Below, piece after piece: positions 33,791 through 42,702 of a DNA stretch of 64,000 nt. Position 1 is the stretch's first letter; every line of letters begins with the position of its first letter. Position numbers and translations under genes: made by a program. The stretch comes from Myxococcales bacterium (lineage in GTDB: Bacteria; Myxococcota_A; Bradymonadia; UBA7976; UBA1532): the NCBI GenBank assembly GCA_020633465.1, contig JACKDN010000013.1:1-64000 (forward strand), given 5' to 3'. The notes beneath the pieces were generated by a model. The model worked only from the letters and a program-made list of their open reading frames with translations, was not told where the DNA came from and ran no database searches.

Positions 33791-34771
33791 TCAGGCCGCG
33801 GCGCGGCCGGCGTCGTCCTCCACCTCTTCGAGCATGCGCAGGTGCTTGGGGCGCAGCGTCGTGACGATGAAGTCGTGCACGTCCAGCAGATCGCGCGGGG
33901 CGAAGCCGGCCTTGGTCAGGGCGGCCTGAACGGCGCGCGCCATCTTGCGGAAGCGGCGGTACAGGGTGCCGTTGGGCTTCTTGGCGAAGACCAGCGTGGG
34001 CGCCATCCACTCGGCCTGCCGGCGGAAGGGCGCGGGCTTCACCGCGATGTGCTCGGTCGGGTGCAGCAGCGCCAGGGGCGTCGTCACCAGCGGCCAGGTC
34101 ACCTTGGGCCCGTCCTCGGTGTCGAGGGCGGCCATCAGGCGGGTGAAGCGGTCGAGCAGGGGGCCGTCGCCGTGCAGCAGCTCGACCTGCGCGGTGGCGT
34201 AGTCCTCGAGCCGCTCGGGCGGCAGATCCTCGAGGGGCTCGCGATCCTTGCGGTTGGCCAGGCTGGTGGCGTTCAGCAGCGTCATCACGTCCGCGCGCAC
34301 CTTCTCGAAGTCGCCGGCGGCCAGGTGCCCGCGCAGGCGATCCTCGGCCAGCAGCGTCTGCGCGTCGGCGATGGCCGGATCGCGGTGCTTCTTGCGGCGG
34401 TTGCCGCCGCCGGCGCCGCGCACGCGGTCGATCCAGTCGGCGTCTTCGAAGCCCTTCTCGAACAGCATGCCGAAGATGGCGACCTGATCCTCGAAGGTGG
34501 CGCCCGCTTCGCTGCGGGCGGGGACGACGTTGCGCTCGGGGTGGCCGTCGTCGAGCTTGTGGCTCAGCTCGTTGGCGACGCGCGCGGCCACGTCGAGCGG
34601 CTTGTCGGCCGTCTCGAGCAGGTGGAAGAAGCCGCGCTTGAAGGTCCGGACCTGTCCGTCCTGGAACAAGAACCTGCGCTTCGTCCGGTCTTCGGCGGCC
34701 AGGATGGCCAGGCCCCACTCGGGGCGCATCGTGTGGACGTACAAGGTCGGCAGGCTCGAGCCAGGCTCCAT
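33791..34771 (-). CDS. Conserved protein of unknown function upstream of infC
   Basis: The 326-residue product is soluble, with no signal peptide. It opens with LPTLYVHTMRPEWGLAILAAEDRTKRRFLFQDGQVRTFKRGFFHLLE, which resembles a small SH3-like/DUF3553-type beta barrel, followed by about 250 residues of charged helices and TLYRRFRKMARAVQAALTKAGF. No catalytic motif is seen. GGAGGAG lies 6 bases before ATG 34771, and a strong promoter lies about 110 bases further upstream. Its position in front of infC hints at a housekeeping or translation-linked role, but that is inference only. Confidence 0.75.
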   Translation of the reverse strand: MEPGSSLPTLYVHTMRPEWGLAILAAEDRTKRRFLFQDGQVRTFKRGFFHLLETADKPLDVAARVANELSHKLDDGHPERNVVPARSEAGATFEDQVAIFGMLFEKGFEDADWIDRVRGAGGGNRRKKHRDPAIADAQTLLAEDRLRGHLAAGDFEKVRADVMTLLNATSLANRKDREPLEDLPPERLEDYATAQVELLHGDGPLLDRFTRLMAALDTEDGPKVTWPLVTTPLALLHPTEHIAVKPAPFRRQAEWMAPTLVFAKKPNGTLYRRFRKMARAVQAALTKAGFAPRDLLDVHDFIVTTLRPKHLRMLEEVEDDAGRAAA

Positions 34772-34882
34772 AGGGTCTCCTCCGTCTTCGTCTGGGATGC
34801 AGCCGGTGCCGGCGTGGGGTGCACGCGGCGGGGCGCATCCGGGCGGGGGTCGACGGCGGACGCCGGCCGACCACATCGACGG

Positions 34883-34911
34883 AGTTTAGTGAACGAAATG
34901 TTAGACGTCAA
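34883..34911 (-). promoter_or_regulatory. Strong sigma-70-type promoter for 34771 gene and infC
   Basis: Read leftward, TTGACG (34911-34906, five of six) and TAAACT (34888-34883, four of six) are separated by exactly 17 bases inside an unusually AT-rich 40-bp island. Predicted start near 34876 gives a leader of about 105 bases before ATG 34771. This is the best vegetative promoter in the window. Confidence 0.7.
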
Positions 34912-34959
34912 GTGATTGACGGCCGGGGGGCGCAGACCAGACGGCGCGAAGGCGCGCGC

Positions 34960-35349
34960 TCAGCGGGCGGCGCGGCGCACCTTGATGCGGGCGAGGGGCG
35001 TGCCGCGCAGGCCGCGGCGTGCACGTCCGCGCTGGCCCACGAAGCGGCGCAGCCGGTCGCGATCCAGCTCGTCGACGGCGGTGAAGGCGATGGCGCCCGC
35101 CTGGTAGAACACCTCCTCGGCGGGCTTCACCACGCGCCCCATCACGCGCACCGGGCCGTCGGGCAGATCGACCTCGAGGCGCAGCTGCTCGCCGGGGCAC
35201 AGCGGCTCGCAGGTCAGCCGCTGCAGGTACATGCCGCCCTCGCTGATGTTGGTGGCGCGGCCTTCGACGGTGCCGTCGCTGCCGAGCGCCCGCACGGTGG
35301 CCAGGCACCGCACCCGCGGATGCGCGCGTCGATCGCTGGAACCTCGCAT
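34960..35349 (-). CDS. PilZ-domain protein
   Basis: The 129-residue product is a single PilZ domain: RRAHPRVRC near residues 7-15 (the RxxxR motif) and NISEGGMYL near 34-42 (the [D/N]xSxxG motif), so both c-di-GMP-binding elements are present. Such stand-alone PilZ proteins couple c-di-GMP to motility, exopolysaccharide or surface traits. It is cytosolic. GGAGGGGGGAG lies upstream of ATG 35349. It is a single gene. Two 10-bp direct repeats (GTAGGTTCGT, GTAGGTACGT) lie at 35377-35396, just upstream. Confidence 0.9.
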   Translation of the reverse strand: MRGSSDRRAHPRVRCLATVRALGSDGTVEGRATNISEGGMYLQRLTCEPLCPGEQLRLEVDLPDGPVRVMGRVVKPAEEVFYQAGAIAFTAVDELDRDRLRRFVGQRGRARRGLRGTPLARIKVRRAAR

Positions 35350-35376
35350 CGTCTCCCCCCCTCCTGGGTTGCCGAT

Positions 35377-35396
35377 GTAGGTTCGTGTAGGTACGT
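35377..35396. repeat. Tandem 10-bp repeat upstream of PilZ gene
   Basis: GTAGGTTCGT and GTAGGTACGT follow each other directly (9 of 10 identical), one helical turn apart, between the PilZ start and a TTGACG hexamer (leftward, 35407-35402). The placement would suit an activator or repressor site, but no -10 is convincing. Confidence 0.3.
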
Positions 35397-35426
35397 CTGG
35401 GCGTCAACCTTTCGCCCGGCCGCCGG

Positions 35427-38400
35427 TCAGCGCAGCGGACCCCGCCGCTGCAACAGCAGCCGCTCCCAGCCGCGCCCGATGCCCGTGTCGGCGCCGCAGC
35501 GCCAGCCGTTGTTCACGTTACCGCCGCCCGTGTGCCAGCACAGTCGGCCCTCGGCGCCGTCTCCCTGCGTGTCGCAGGTGTTGCGCTGCACGCCCAGGCC
35601 TTCCGGCGCGAAGCCCCACGACCGCCCCGGGCTGAAGTACCAGTCGACGCCGTTGTGCGGGTGCCGGTCGGCGGGGCCGGGATCCTCGACGCCGACGATG
35701 GCGTCGCGCTCGCCCATGGCGGCCAGCCGCAGGTCTTCGGCGCCCTCGGGGCGGCACGCCATCATCAGGACGTCGCCGTCGCACGCGGCCAGGATGTCGG
35801 CGATCGACGCCCCCTCGCCGTAACCCCCCTGCCAGCACACCTCGAAGCCGCCGCGCTCGACCTCGTCGAGCGGCAGGTCGGTGGCGTAGCCCTCGAAGTA
35901 CAGCCCGCCCTGGCCGACGCCGGCCACCATGGTGCGCAGCAGCGCGAGATCGCCGTCGCCGAAGTCGGGGCCACCGGCCGCCCAGTCGGTCGCGACGAAC
36001 CACACGCGGCCCTCGCCCAAGTCGCGATAGGCCAGCGAGGTGGTGGCGTCGTCCCAGCCTCCGAGGGCGGTCACCCCGGCGAGCCCGGCCAGATCGCCGC
36101 CGCAGCCGCCCGGCGCGCCCGCCAGCCAGCGGTTCTCGCGCCAGAACGCGTCGCCGCCGGCGCGGCGCACCGGGGGCATCACGCCGCCCCCGCAGGTGCC
36201 GGCGAGCGCGCCGGCCATGCCCGGCTCGTCGAAGACCGCGAGGTGAACCTCGGCGCCGGCGCCGCCGGTCGCGATCAGCTGGCCGCCGGCCTCGAGCCAG
36301 GGCGTGACGGCGTCGAGGTCGAGCGCCTCGAGCCCCTCGGGCGTCACGATCAGGGCCTGGGCGTCGGCGTCGGGCGCGCACCCTGCGTCGACCTCCAGCC
36401 GCGCGCCCTCGGGCGCGAGCCGGGCGAGATCGAACGCGGCCTCGCCGCACAGGAGCAGGCGCGGGCGCAGGGCGGGGTTTCGTGGGCACACGTCGGGCAG
36501 ATCCGGCGGCGGTACGGCCGCGGCGCGCGCCACCAGGCGGGCCAGCAGGGCGTCGACGTCCGGATCGTCGGGCACGCCGGGCGCCAGGTCGACCGGCGCC
36601 AGCACCACCGAGCCGCCGCAGCGGGCGCCGAGCGCGACCGCCGGCAGATCGCCCTCGGGGAACGCGGGCGAGCCGTCGCCGGGGAAGGTGGCCAGGGTGC
36701 GCAAGCTGGTCGGCCGGCCCTCGACGCCGAACAGCGTGGCGAAGCGGGCGGTGCCAGCGGCGCTCGCGAGCGGGCGCGCGACGCCGGTGAAGACCGGCTC
36801 GTCGGCGCGCACCGGGCGCACGGGCGTGGCGGGGGCCAGCTCGTCCCCGCCGCCCACGGCCACGTCGAAGAAGCCGAGCGGGGTCACCTCGGCCAGGGCC
36901 GGGCTCAGCGTCGGGTGCAGCTCGGCGCCGAAGGGCGCGACGCCGGGGCCGAGCGCCAGGACGCCGCCGCCCCGGCGGTTGAAGGCGTCGAGGGCGGCGA
37001 GACCGGCGGCGTCCAGCTCGGTGGGATCGCCGAGGACGCCGACGGCCACGTCCGCCTCGGCCAGGCGCGCGGGGACGTCGGCGGCGGCCAGCGCCTCGAC
37101 CCTGACCAGCCGGGCGGCGAGCGCGTCGGCCACCGCGTCGGGCAGCCCGATCAGGGCGACGACGCCGTCCACCGGGACCACCTCGGGCCGCTCGCGCGCG
37201 AAGACGAACCACTGACCGGCGCCGTTGAGCACGTCGCCGCACTTGGCGACGCCGTCCGACTCGCCCCAGTCGGTCCCGTCCTGCGGGTTGCCTCGGTGGC
37301 CCAGGTCGTCGAAGTCGATCGCGAAGTCGAAGACGTCGTCGCACGTGTCCTCGCCCAGGCGCTCGCCGCCCGACCACGGCGTGCCGCGTTCGCGCACGGC
37401 GTCGCTCAGGTTGTCGCGCCGCGCGGGCGCCACGGCGTCGCGGCCACGCCCGTCGGCCGCGGCGAAGCAGCTGTCCGCGTCGGTGGCCGCCGTGGCGATG
37501 TCGGCGTACCACGGCACGCCGTAGACGCTGAAGTCGACGGCCATCGGGGCGTCGGCCGGGGCGGCCGCGTCCGGGCGGCAGGCGAAGCGGACGTCGGCGT
37601 AGGGCCCGAGGCGCACCAGCCCGTCCCACAGGCCGAGGTTCACCTCGCCCGGCGACAGGGTGGCGAGGTTGGGGTGCCAGGCGCCGCCGACGTCGTCGGG
37701 CGGCTGGGTGGCCGTGCTGCCCACCAGCGTCCAGCCGCCGCCGTCGGTCTCGAGATCGCAGTACACGTCGACCACGCCGTCCGCCGTGGCGATGCGGTAG
37801 ACGCCGCTGTCGGCGTTGCCGGCGGCCTGCGCCGCCCGGCAGCTGACGAAGGCGGGGCACTCGAGGCCCTCGTCGAAGCGGCCGTCGCAGTCGTCGTCGG
37901 CGCCGTTGCACTGCTCGTCCTCGGGCGCGGTGGGCTCGGCGTCGCAGCGGATGGCGCCGGTGGCGTCGCAGGCCAGCGCGCCCTCGACGCGGCAGGCGCC
38001 GACGCCCGCGGCGCAGGGATCACCGACCGGGAAGTCCTCGTCGGTCAGCCCGTCGCAGTCGTCGTCGAGGCCATCGCAGGCCTCCTGCACGGCGACCGGC
38101 GCGGGCGCGGCGTCGCACAGCAGGCCGTCGCCCGCGGTGCCGGCGCGCGCGTAGATCACCCGCTGCCAGCGGTCGTTGCCGCCCACCGCCTGGTTGCCGC
38201 AGCGCGCGCCGTTGTCGATGCGGCCGTCGCGCGTGTGCCAGCACATGCGCAGCTCGGCCTGATCGGCGGCGATGTCGCAGCGGCGCCGCTCCACCTGCGC
38301 GCCGGCGGGCGCGAAGCCCCACGAGAGATCGTCGCTGAAGTACCACGCGACGCCGTTGGCCTCGTGCGTGCCGCCGGGCAGCCGCCCCGTGGGGCGCAGG

Positions 38401-40184
38401 ACGTCCTCGCGGGCGCCCATCGCGGCCACGGCCAGCCGCGGCGCGTCCGTCTCGGCGCAGGCCGTCAGCAGGACGTCGCCGGGGCAGGCGTCGAGGATCA
38501 CGTCGAGGGGGGTGTTCGCGTTGTTGTAGGCGTCGCGGTAGCACTCGACGAAGCCGCCGCCCACCACGTCGTCGACGGGCAGGTCGCGGCGGACGCCCGC
38601 GAAGTCGAGGTCGACGCGATCGAGCACGGGGCTGCACACCTGGACGCCTTCGCGGGCGCAGATGCCCAGGCCCTCGGCGCACACCGCGTCGAGGCCGGGC
38701 ACGTCGTCCGTGATCCCGTTGCAGTCGTCGTCGACGCCGTTGCAGACCTCGGTGGCGGGCTCGAGCGGCATCACCTCGCAGCGCTCGACCCCGGCCTCGT
38801 CACAGGCGATCAGGCCGAACTCGCACAGCCCGACGCCCTCGTCGCAGCGCCGCCCCGAGACGGTGTCCTCGTCGACGGCCTCGTCGCAGTCGTCGTCCCG
38901 CGCGTTGCAGGTCTCGGCGACCGGCTCGCCCGGCTCGACGTCGCAGGCCAGCCCGACGCCCTCGAGCGTGCCCTCGCGCTGGAAGATCACCCGCTCCCAC
39001 TGCCCGTTGCCGTTGAGGAGCTCGTCGCCGCAGCGGTAGCCGCTGTTCAGACGTCCGCCGCCCGTGTGCCAGCACATGCGCAGCGGGCCCTGCTCGTTGC
39101 TGGTGTCGCACGAGTTGAGCTGGACGCGCGCGCCCTCGGGCGCGAACCCCCACGAGTGGCTGTCGTCGAAGTACCAGGCGACGCCGTTGTGGGCGTGCGT
39201 GGTGTTCGCGTCGCCGCCGGTCGGGAACAGCACGTCGGCCCGCGCGCCCATGGCGGCGAGGTGCAGTGTGTCGTCGCCCACCGGCCGGCACCCCAGCAGC
39301 AGGACGTCGCCGTCGCAGGCCGCGAGGACGTCGGCCACCAGCGCCTGGTTGTCGTCGTAGCGGCCGGCGAAGCAGGGCTCGAAGCCGCCGCGCACGACGT
39401 CGGCCTCGGGCAGATCCTCGCGGATGCCCTCGAACGAGAAGCCGCCGCCGCCGGCCGGGCAGATGGTGGTGCCCTCGCGCGTACACGCGCCGACGCCCAC
39501 GGTGCAGGGCGCGCCGATGCCCTCCGCCGGGCCCAGCTCCTCGTCGGCGACGCCGTCGCAGTCGTCGTCGAGGCCGTTGCACACCTCGCCCTCGGGCGGG
39601 CCGGGCACCGCGCCGCAGGCCACCTCGTCGGGTCCGAGGCAGATGGTGACGCCGGCGCGCACGCAGACGCCGACGCCCACCTCGCAGGCCTCGCCCAGCG
39701 CGAAGCCCTCGTCGTACGCGCCGTCGCAGTCGTCGTCGCGGCCGTTGCACTGCTCGCGCGGATCGGGATCGGGCACGCAGGCCGAGCGCGCCGGTGAGAC
39801 ACACTGCAGCGTGCCGGTGCGCGCGCAGCCGTCCGCGCTGCGGTCGAGGCAGGCCCGGCCGATGTCGAAGCCCTCGTCGATGGTGCCGTCGCAGTCGTCG
39901 TCCTCGCCGTTGCAGCGCTCGCGCGCGCCGGGCTGGCAGGCGCCGGCGTCGGGGGCGAGGGGCCGCTCGCCGGCGTCGCGTGGGCCGGCGTCGATCGGCG
40001 GCCCGAGATCCGGGCGGGGCGGGCGGGCGTCCTGCAGGTGGGCGTCGATCAGGCGTCCGTTCGGCGGGCCGGCGTCGCGCGGCACCGCGGCCGCGCCGCC
40101 GCCGTCGTCGGTCGCGTCCCCCCCATCGTCACAGCCGAACGCGACCAGGCCGGGCAAGAGCAGAAGCAGGGACGTCCAGCGCAC
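35427..40184 (-). CDS. Giant lipoprotein with MopE, fibrinogen-like and triplicated unknown domain
   Basis: The 1585-residue product starts at GTG 40184 (GAGG upstream) with a lipoprotein signal ending VAFGC (Cys18) and an Asp/Pro linker. Seven MopE-type repeats (C(N/D)G.DDDCDG) are interspersed with copies of a domain of about 155 residues at about 246-403, 521-681 and 1426-1585. Residues about 778-998 look fibrinogen-like (GVYRIATADGVVDVYCD, GGWTLVGS, DFAIDFDDLG). Residues about 1000-1425 contain Rossmann-like segments (FNRRGGGVLALGPGVAP, WLEAGGQLIATGGAGAE) resembling class I glutamine-amidotransferase/ThuA-like folds without a clear catalytic triad. It is probably a surface adhesin or recognition protein. 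The triplicated domain is not one I recognise. Confidence 0.8.
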   Translation of the reverse strand: MRWTSLLLLLPGLVAFGCDDGGDATDDGGGAAAVPRDAGPPNGRLIDAHLQDARPPRPDLGPPIDAGPRDAGERPLAPDAGACQPGARERCNGEDDDCDGTIDEGFDIGRACLDRSADGCARTGTLQCVSPARSACVPDPDPREQCNGRDDDCDGAYDEGFALGEACEVGVGVCVRAGVTICLGPDEVACGAVPGPPEGEVCNGLDDDCDGVADEELGPAEGIGAPCTVGVGACTREGTTICPAGGGGFSFEGIREDLPEADVVRGGFEPCFAGRYDDNQALVADVLAACDGDVLLLGCRPVGDDTLHLAAMGARADVLFPTGGDANTTHAHNGVAWYFDDSHSWGFAPEGARVQLNSCDTSNEQGPLRMCWHTGGGRLNSGYRCGDELLNGNGQWERVIFQREGTLEGVGLACDVEPGEPVAETCNARDDDCDEAVDEDTVSGRRCDEGVGLCEFGLIACDEAGVERCEVMPLEPATEVCNGVDDDCNGITDDVPGLDAVCAEGLGICAREGVQVCSPVLDRVDLDFAGVRRDLPVDDVVGGGFVECYRDAYNNANTPLDVILDACPGDVLLTACAETDAPRLAVAAMGAREDVLRPTGRLPGGTHEANGVAWYFSDDLSWGFAPAGAQVERRRCDIAADQAELRMCWHTRDGRIDNGARCGNQAVGGNDRWQRVIYARAGTAGDGLLCDAAPAPVAVQEACDGLDDDCDGLTDEDFPVGDPCAAGVGACRVEGALACDATGAIRCDAEPTAPEDEQCNGADDDCDGRFDEGLECPAFVSCRAAQAAGNADSGVYRIATADGVVDVYCDLETDGGGWTLVGSTATQPPDDVGGAWHPNLATLSPGEVNLGLWDGLVRLGPYADVRFACRPDAAAPADAPMAVDFSVYGVPWYADIATAATDADSCFAAADGRGRDAVAPARRDNLSDAVRERGTPWSGGERLGEDTCDDVFDFAIDFDDLGHRGNPQDGTDWGESDGVAKCGDVLNGAGQWFVFARERPEVVPVDGVVALIGLPDAVADALAARLVRVEALAAADVPARLAEADVAVGVLGDPTELDAAGLAALDAFNRRGGGVLALGPGVAPFGAELHPTLSPALAEVTPLGFFDVAVGGGDELAPATPVRPVRADEPVFTGVARPLASAAGTARFATLFGVEGRPTSLRTLATFPGDGSPAFPEGDLPAVALGARCGGSVVLAPVDLAPGVPDDPDVDALLARLVARAAAVPPPDLPDVCPRNPALRPRLLLCGEAAFDLARLAPEGARLEVDAGCAPDADAQALIVTPEGLEALDLDAVTPWLEAGGQLIATGGAGAEVHLAVFDEPGMAGALAGTCGGGVMPPVRRAGGDAFWRENRWLAGAPGGCGGDLAGLAGVTALGGWDDATTSLAYRDLGEGRVWFVATDWAAGGPDFGDGDLALLRTMVAGVGQGGLYFEGYATDLPLDEVERGGFEVCWQGGYGEGASIADILAACDGDVLMMACRPEGAEDLRLAAMGERDAIVGVEDPGPADRHPHNGVDWYFSPGRSWGFAPEGLGVQRNTCDTQGDGAEGRLCWHTGGGNVNNGWRCGADTGIGRGWERLLLQRRGPLR
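35430..35905 (-). repeat. Copy 3 of triplicated 155-residue domain
   Basis: The C-terminal copy begins at LYFEGYATDLPLDEVERGGF and ends with WERLLLQRRG. Shared landmarks with the other copies are GGFE.C, DVLMMACRP, LAAMG.R, NGV.WYF, SWGFAPEG, CD and CWHTGGG..N.G.RCG. Confidence 0.7.
38140..38620 (-). repeat. Copy 2 of triplicated 155-residue domain
   Basis: The middle copy begins at LDFAGVRRDLPVDDVVGGGF and ends with WQRVIYARAGT, flanked by MopE-type repeats on both sides. It has the same landmarks as copies 1 and 3, with CWHTRDGRIDNGARCG near its end. Confidence 0.7.
38975..39445 (-). repeat. Copy 1 of triplicated 155-residue domain
   Basis: The N-terminal copy begins at FSFEGIREDLPEADVVRGGF and ends with WERVIFQREGT. 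It follows the third MopE-type repeat and shows the full set of landmarks (DVLLLGCRPVG, LAAMGAR, NGVAWYF, SWGFAPEG, CWHTGGGRLNSGYRCG). Confidence 0.7.
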
Positions 40185-40222
40185 GGCGACCTCGCGAACA
40201 GCAGCGGACAGGGGAGCGCGCG

Positions 40223-41389
40223 TCAGAGCCCTTCGATCTTCGTGAGGATCTCTTTCATGATCTCGGACGTGCCGCCGCCGATGGTGATCAGCCGGGCGTC
40301 GGTCCACGCGCGGCTGATCGCGTACTCGGTGGTGTACCCGAAGCCGCCGTACATCTGCATGCAGTCGTACATGACCCGCTGCATCAGATCGCCGGCGAAC
40401 AGCTTGGCCATGGTGATCTCGCGCACCGCGTTCTTCGGCTGCTTCACGAACTTGTCGACGGCGTAGTAGGTCAGCCGGCGGGCGGCCTCGATGGCGGTGA
40501 GGTGGTCGACCAGCTTGTGCTTCCACACCTGGAACTTCGTCACCGGGCGCCCGAAGGCCTTGCGCTCGTTGCCGTACTCGATGGCGCGGCGGACGGCGAG
40601 CTCCATGCCGGCGACGGCGCCCACCGCCGCGATCAGCCGCTCGCCCTGGAAGTTGGTCATGATGTGGTAGAAGCCCATGTTCTCTTCGCCCAGCCGGTAG
40701 CGCACGGGCACGCGGCAGTCGTCGAAGAACAGCTCGGCGGTGTCCGAGGACTTGTTGCCGACCTTCTTGAGGCTCTTGCCCACGCTGAAGCCGGCCACGT
40801 CGGTGGGGAACACCAACAGCGAGATGCCGCCGAAGCCGTCGTCGCCGGTGCGCACCGCCAGCGTGATGAAGTCGGCGCGCGTGCCGTTGGTGATCCACAG
40901 CTTCTGGCCGTTGATGACGTAATCGTCGCCGTCGCGCCGCGCCGTCGTGCGGATGGCCGCGACGTCGCTGCCGCCGCCGGGCTCGCTGACGCCGAGGGCG
41001 GCGATCATCTCGCCCTTGATGGCGGGCTCGAGGAAGTTGCGCTTCACCTCGTCGCTGCCGATCTCGTTGATGATCGGCGTGGCCATGTCCGACTGCACCA
41101 TCAGCGCCATGTTGAGGCCGGCGTTGTTGGTGCGCACCAACTCCTCGGCGTAGCAGACGGTGTACCACCAGTCGAGGCCCAGGCCGCCGTACGCCGGGTC
41201 GTGGCCGATGCCCAACAGGCCCAGCTCGCCCGCCTGCGTGAAGACCTCCCGCGGGAAGATGCCTTCTTCGTCCCACGCCTCGGCGTGCGGGGCGAGGCTC
41301 TCGGCGAAGCGGCGGACGGTCTTGCGGATCTCCTGGTGCTCGGCGGTGAAGATCTCGCGGTCCTGCATGCGGACTCGGTGGTCGGTCAT
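40223..41389 (-). CDS. Acyl-CoA dehydrogenase
   Basis: The 388-residue product is a full-length acyl-CoA dehydrogenase: N-terminal helical domain (RFAESLAPHAEAWDEEGIFPREVF), FAD/substrate loop ALGVSEPGGGSDVAAI near residue 130, KLWITNG near 160, and the C-terminal domain with RKAFGRPVTKFQ near 270 and QMYGGFGYTTEYAISRAWTDARLITIGGGTSEIMKEI near 350-386, which carries the catalytic Glu region. It catalyses the first dehydrogenation of fatty-acid or branched-chain acyl-CoA breakdown with ETF as acceptor. AGGAG lies 6 bases before ATG 41389. No ETF or enoyl-CoA hydratase gene is adjacent. Confidence 0.95.
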   Translation of the reverse strand: MTDHRVRMQDREIFTAEHQEIRKTVRRFAESLAPHAEAWDEEGIFPREVFTQAGELGLLGIGHDPAYGGLGLDWWYTVCYAEELVRTNNAGLNMALMVQSDMATPIINEIGSDEVKRNFLEPAIKGEMIAALGVSEPGGGSDVAAIRTTARRDGDDYVINGQKLWITNGTRADFITLAVRTGDDGFGGISLLVFPTDVAGFSVGKSLKKVGNKSSDTAELFFDDCRVPVRYRLGEENMGFYHIMTNFQGERLIAAVGAVAGMELAVRRAIEYGNERKAFGRPVTKFQVWKHKLVDHLTAIEAARRLTYYAVDKFVKQPKNAVREITMAKLFAGDLMQRVMYDCMQMYGGFGYTTEYAISRAWTDARLITIGGGTSEIMKEILTKIEGL

Positions 41390-41502
41390 GGCGACTCCTG
41401 GCGGCTGGGTCGGTGCCGGAGCGCCGGCTCGGCGGCGCGGCGCACGCGGCTCCCGCGCAGCTTGAACCAAGGGCAGGCGGGGCGGCAAGCGCCGCGGGCG
41501 CT

Positions 41503-42702
41503 TCAGGGCGACAGCGCCAGGCGGAGGGGCGCGCCGGCGGGGCCGACGAAGCGGTCGGCGAGGGCGTCGTAGCGGATCGGCGCGAGGGTGGCGGGCGCGT
41601 AGCCGGCGCGCTCGGCGGTCACCGCGTAGCGCTCGCCGGCGGCGGCCCGAACGGCGAAGACGCCGTCGGCGGCGGTCAGCAGGCGGGCGAACACCTGGCC
41701 GTCGGCGAGGCGGACGGTCACGGTGATGCCCCCCGGCGGCGCCCCGCCCTCCAGCGCGACGCTGCCGACCAGGGGCACGGCGAAGCTGCCGCTCGAGGCG
41801 TGCGTCAGGGCGACGTCGCCCAGGTCGGTGAGGCCGCCGGGGGCCACGACGAGGGCGCGCGTGGCGACGTCGTAGGCCGGGTGGGCGACGCGCAGCCGAT
41901 AGCGTCCGGGCGCCAGATCCTCGAACGCGAACAGGCCGTCGACCGGGGTGGCGCTGCGCAGCACGCGCTCGTCCGCGGGCGCCAGCAGACCGATCGCGGC
42001 CTCGGCCAACCGCGCGGGCGAGCCGAAGGACGTCATCGACACCGTGCCGAAGGCGGCGCCCGGCCGCGGGTCCAGGCGCAGGGGCGCGGCAAGCTCGACG
42101 TCGGCGCCGTCGGCCAGCGTGACGCCGGTGGCCTCGGCGGCCGCGTAGCCGGGGCGCGTCGCGCGGACGTCCCAGGTGCCCACCGGCAGGGCCAGCGCGA
42201 AGGCGCCGTCGGCGTCGGCGCGCACCTGCCGGCCCGCCGCGGGCGCGCCCACCGTGACGTCGTCGGGCGGCGCGCCGTCGGCGAGGATCACGCGCCCACG
42301 CACGACGCCCTCGAGCCCGACGCGGGGATCGCGCAGCACGAGGACGCCCACGTCGACGGCCTGCCCGGGGCCCAGCACGAAGATCAGCGGCGGGGTCGAC
42401 AGGCGGGGGGCCTCGACGGCCAGGCGGTAGGCGCCGGGCGTGACGCGCTCGAAGGCGAAGCGGCCGGTGTCGTCGCGCAGCAACGTGGTCTGTACCGGGG
42501 CGGCGTCGGGATCGGGCCCGGCGAAGAGGTGCACGCGGGTGACGTCGACCAGCGCCGGATCGCCCGACGGCAGCAGCACGCGGCCCACGATCTGGGCCGC
42601 CGCCTGCTGATCGCGCGGGGTCGCGGGATCGAGGGGGTGATCGGCCTCGATGGGGGCGCAGGCGGTCAGCAGCGCGAGGGCCGGGAGCAGGCGGCGGATC
42701 AC
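41503..42702 (-). CDS. Lipoprotein with carboxypeptidase-regulatory-like repeats
   Basis: The 399-residue product has a lipoprotein signal (LLPALALLTAC, Cys15) and about four beta-sandwich modules of the carboxypeptidase-regulatory-like type, each with a GRFAFERVTPGAYRLAV-like core (also GLFAFEDLAPGRYRLRV and GVFAVRAAAGERYAVTA). Such domains are structural modules of envelope proteins. Its ATG overlaps the stop of the AMIN-domain gene by 4 bases, so they form an operon and probably a complex at the envelope. Confidence 0.85.
   Translation of the reverse strand: MIRRLLPALALLTACAPIEADHPLDPATPRDQQAAAQIVGRVLLPSGDPALVDVTRVHLFAGPDPDAAPVQTTLLRDDTGRFAFERVTPGAYRLAVEAPRLSTPPLIFVLGPGQAVDVGVLVLRDPRVGLEGVVRGRVILADGAPPDDVTVGAPAAGRQVRADADGAFALALPVGTWDVRATRPGYAAAEATGVTLADGADVELAAPLRLDPRPGAAFGTVSMTSFGSPARLAEAAIGLLAPADERVLRSATPVDGLFAFEDLAPGRYRLRVAHPAYDVATRALVVAPGGLTDLGDVALTHASSGSFAVPLVGSVALEGGAPPGGITVTVRLADGQVFARLLTAADGVFAVRAAAGERYAVTAERAGYAPATLAPIRYDALADRFVGPAGAPLRLALSP

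Noticed and set aside
35532..39797. Long rightward open frame (over 1400 codons) opposite the giant lipoprotein gene
   Set aside because: It is the antisense of Cys/Asp-rich repeats; the translation is Val/Gly/Ala/Arg low complexity without domains, while the leftward frame has a signal peptide and clear modules.
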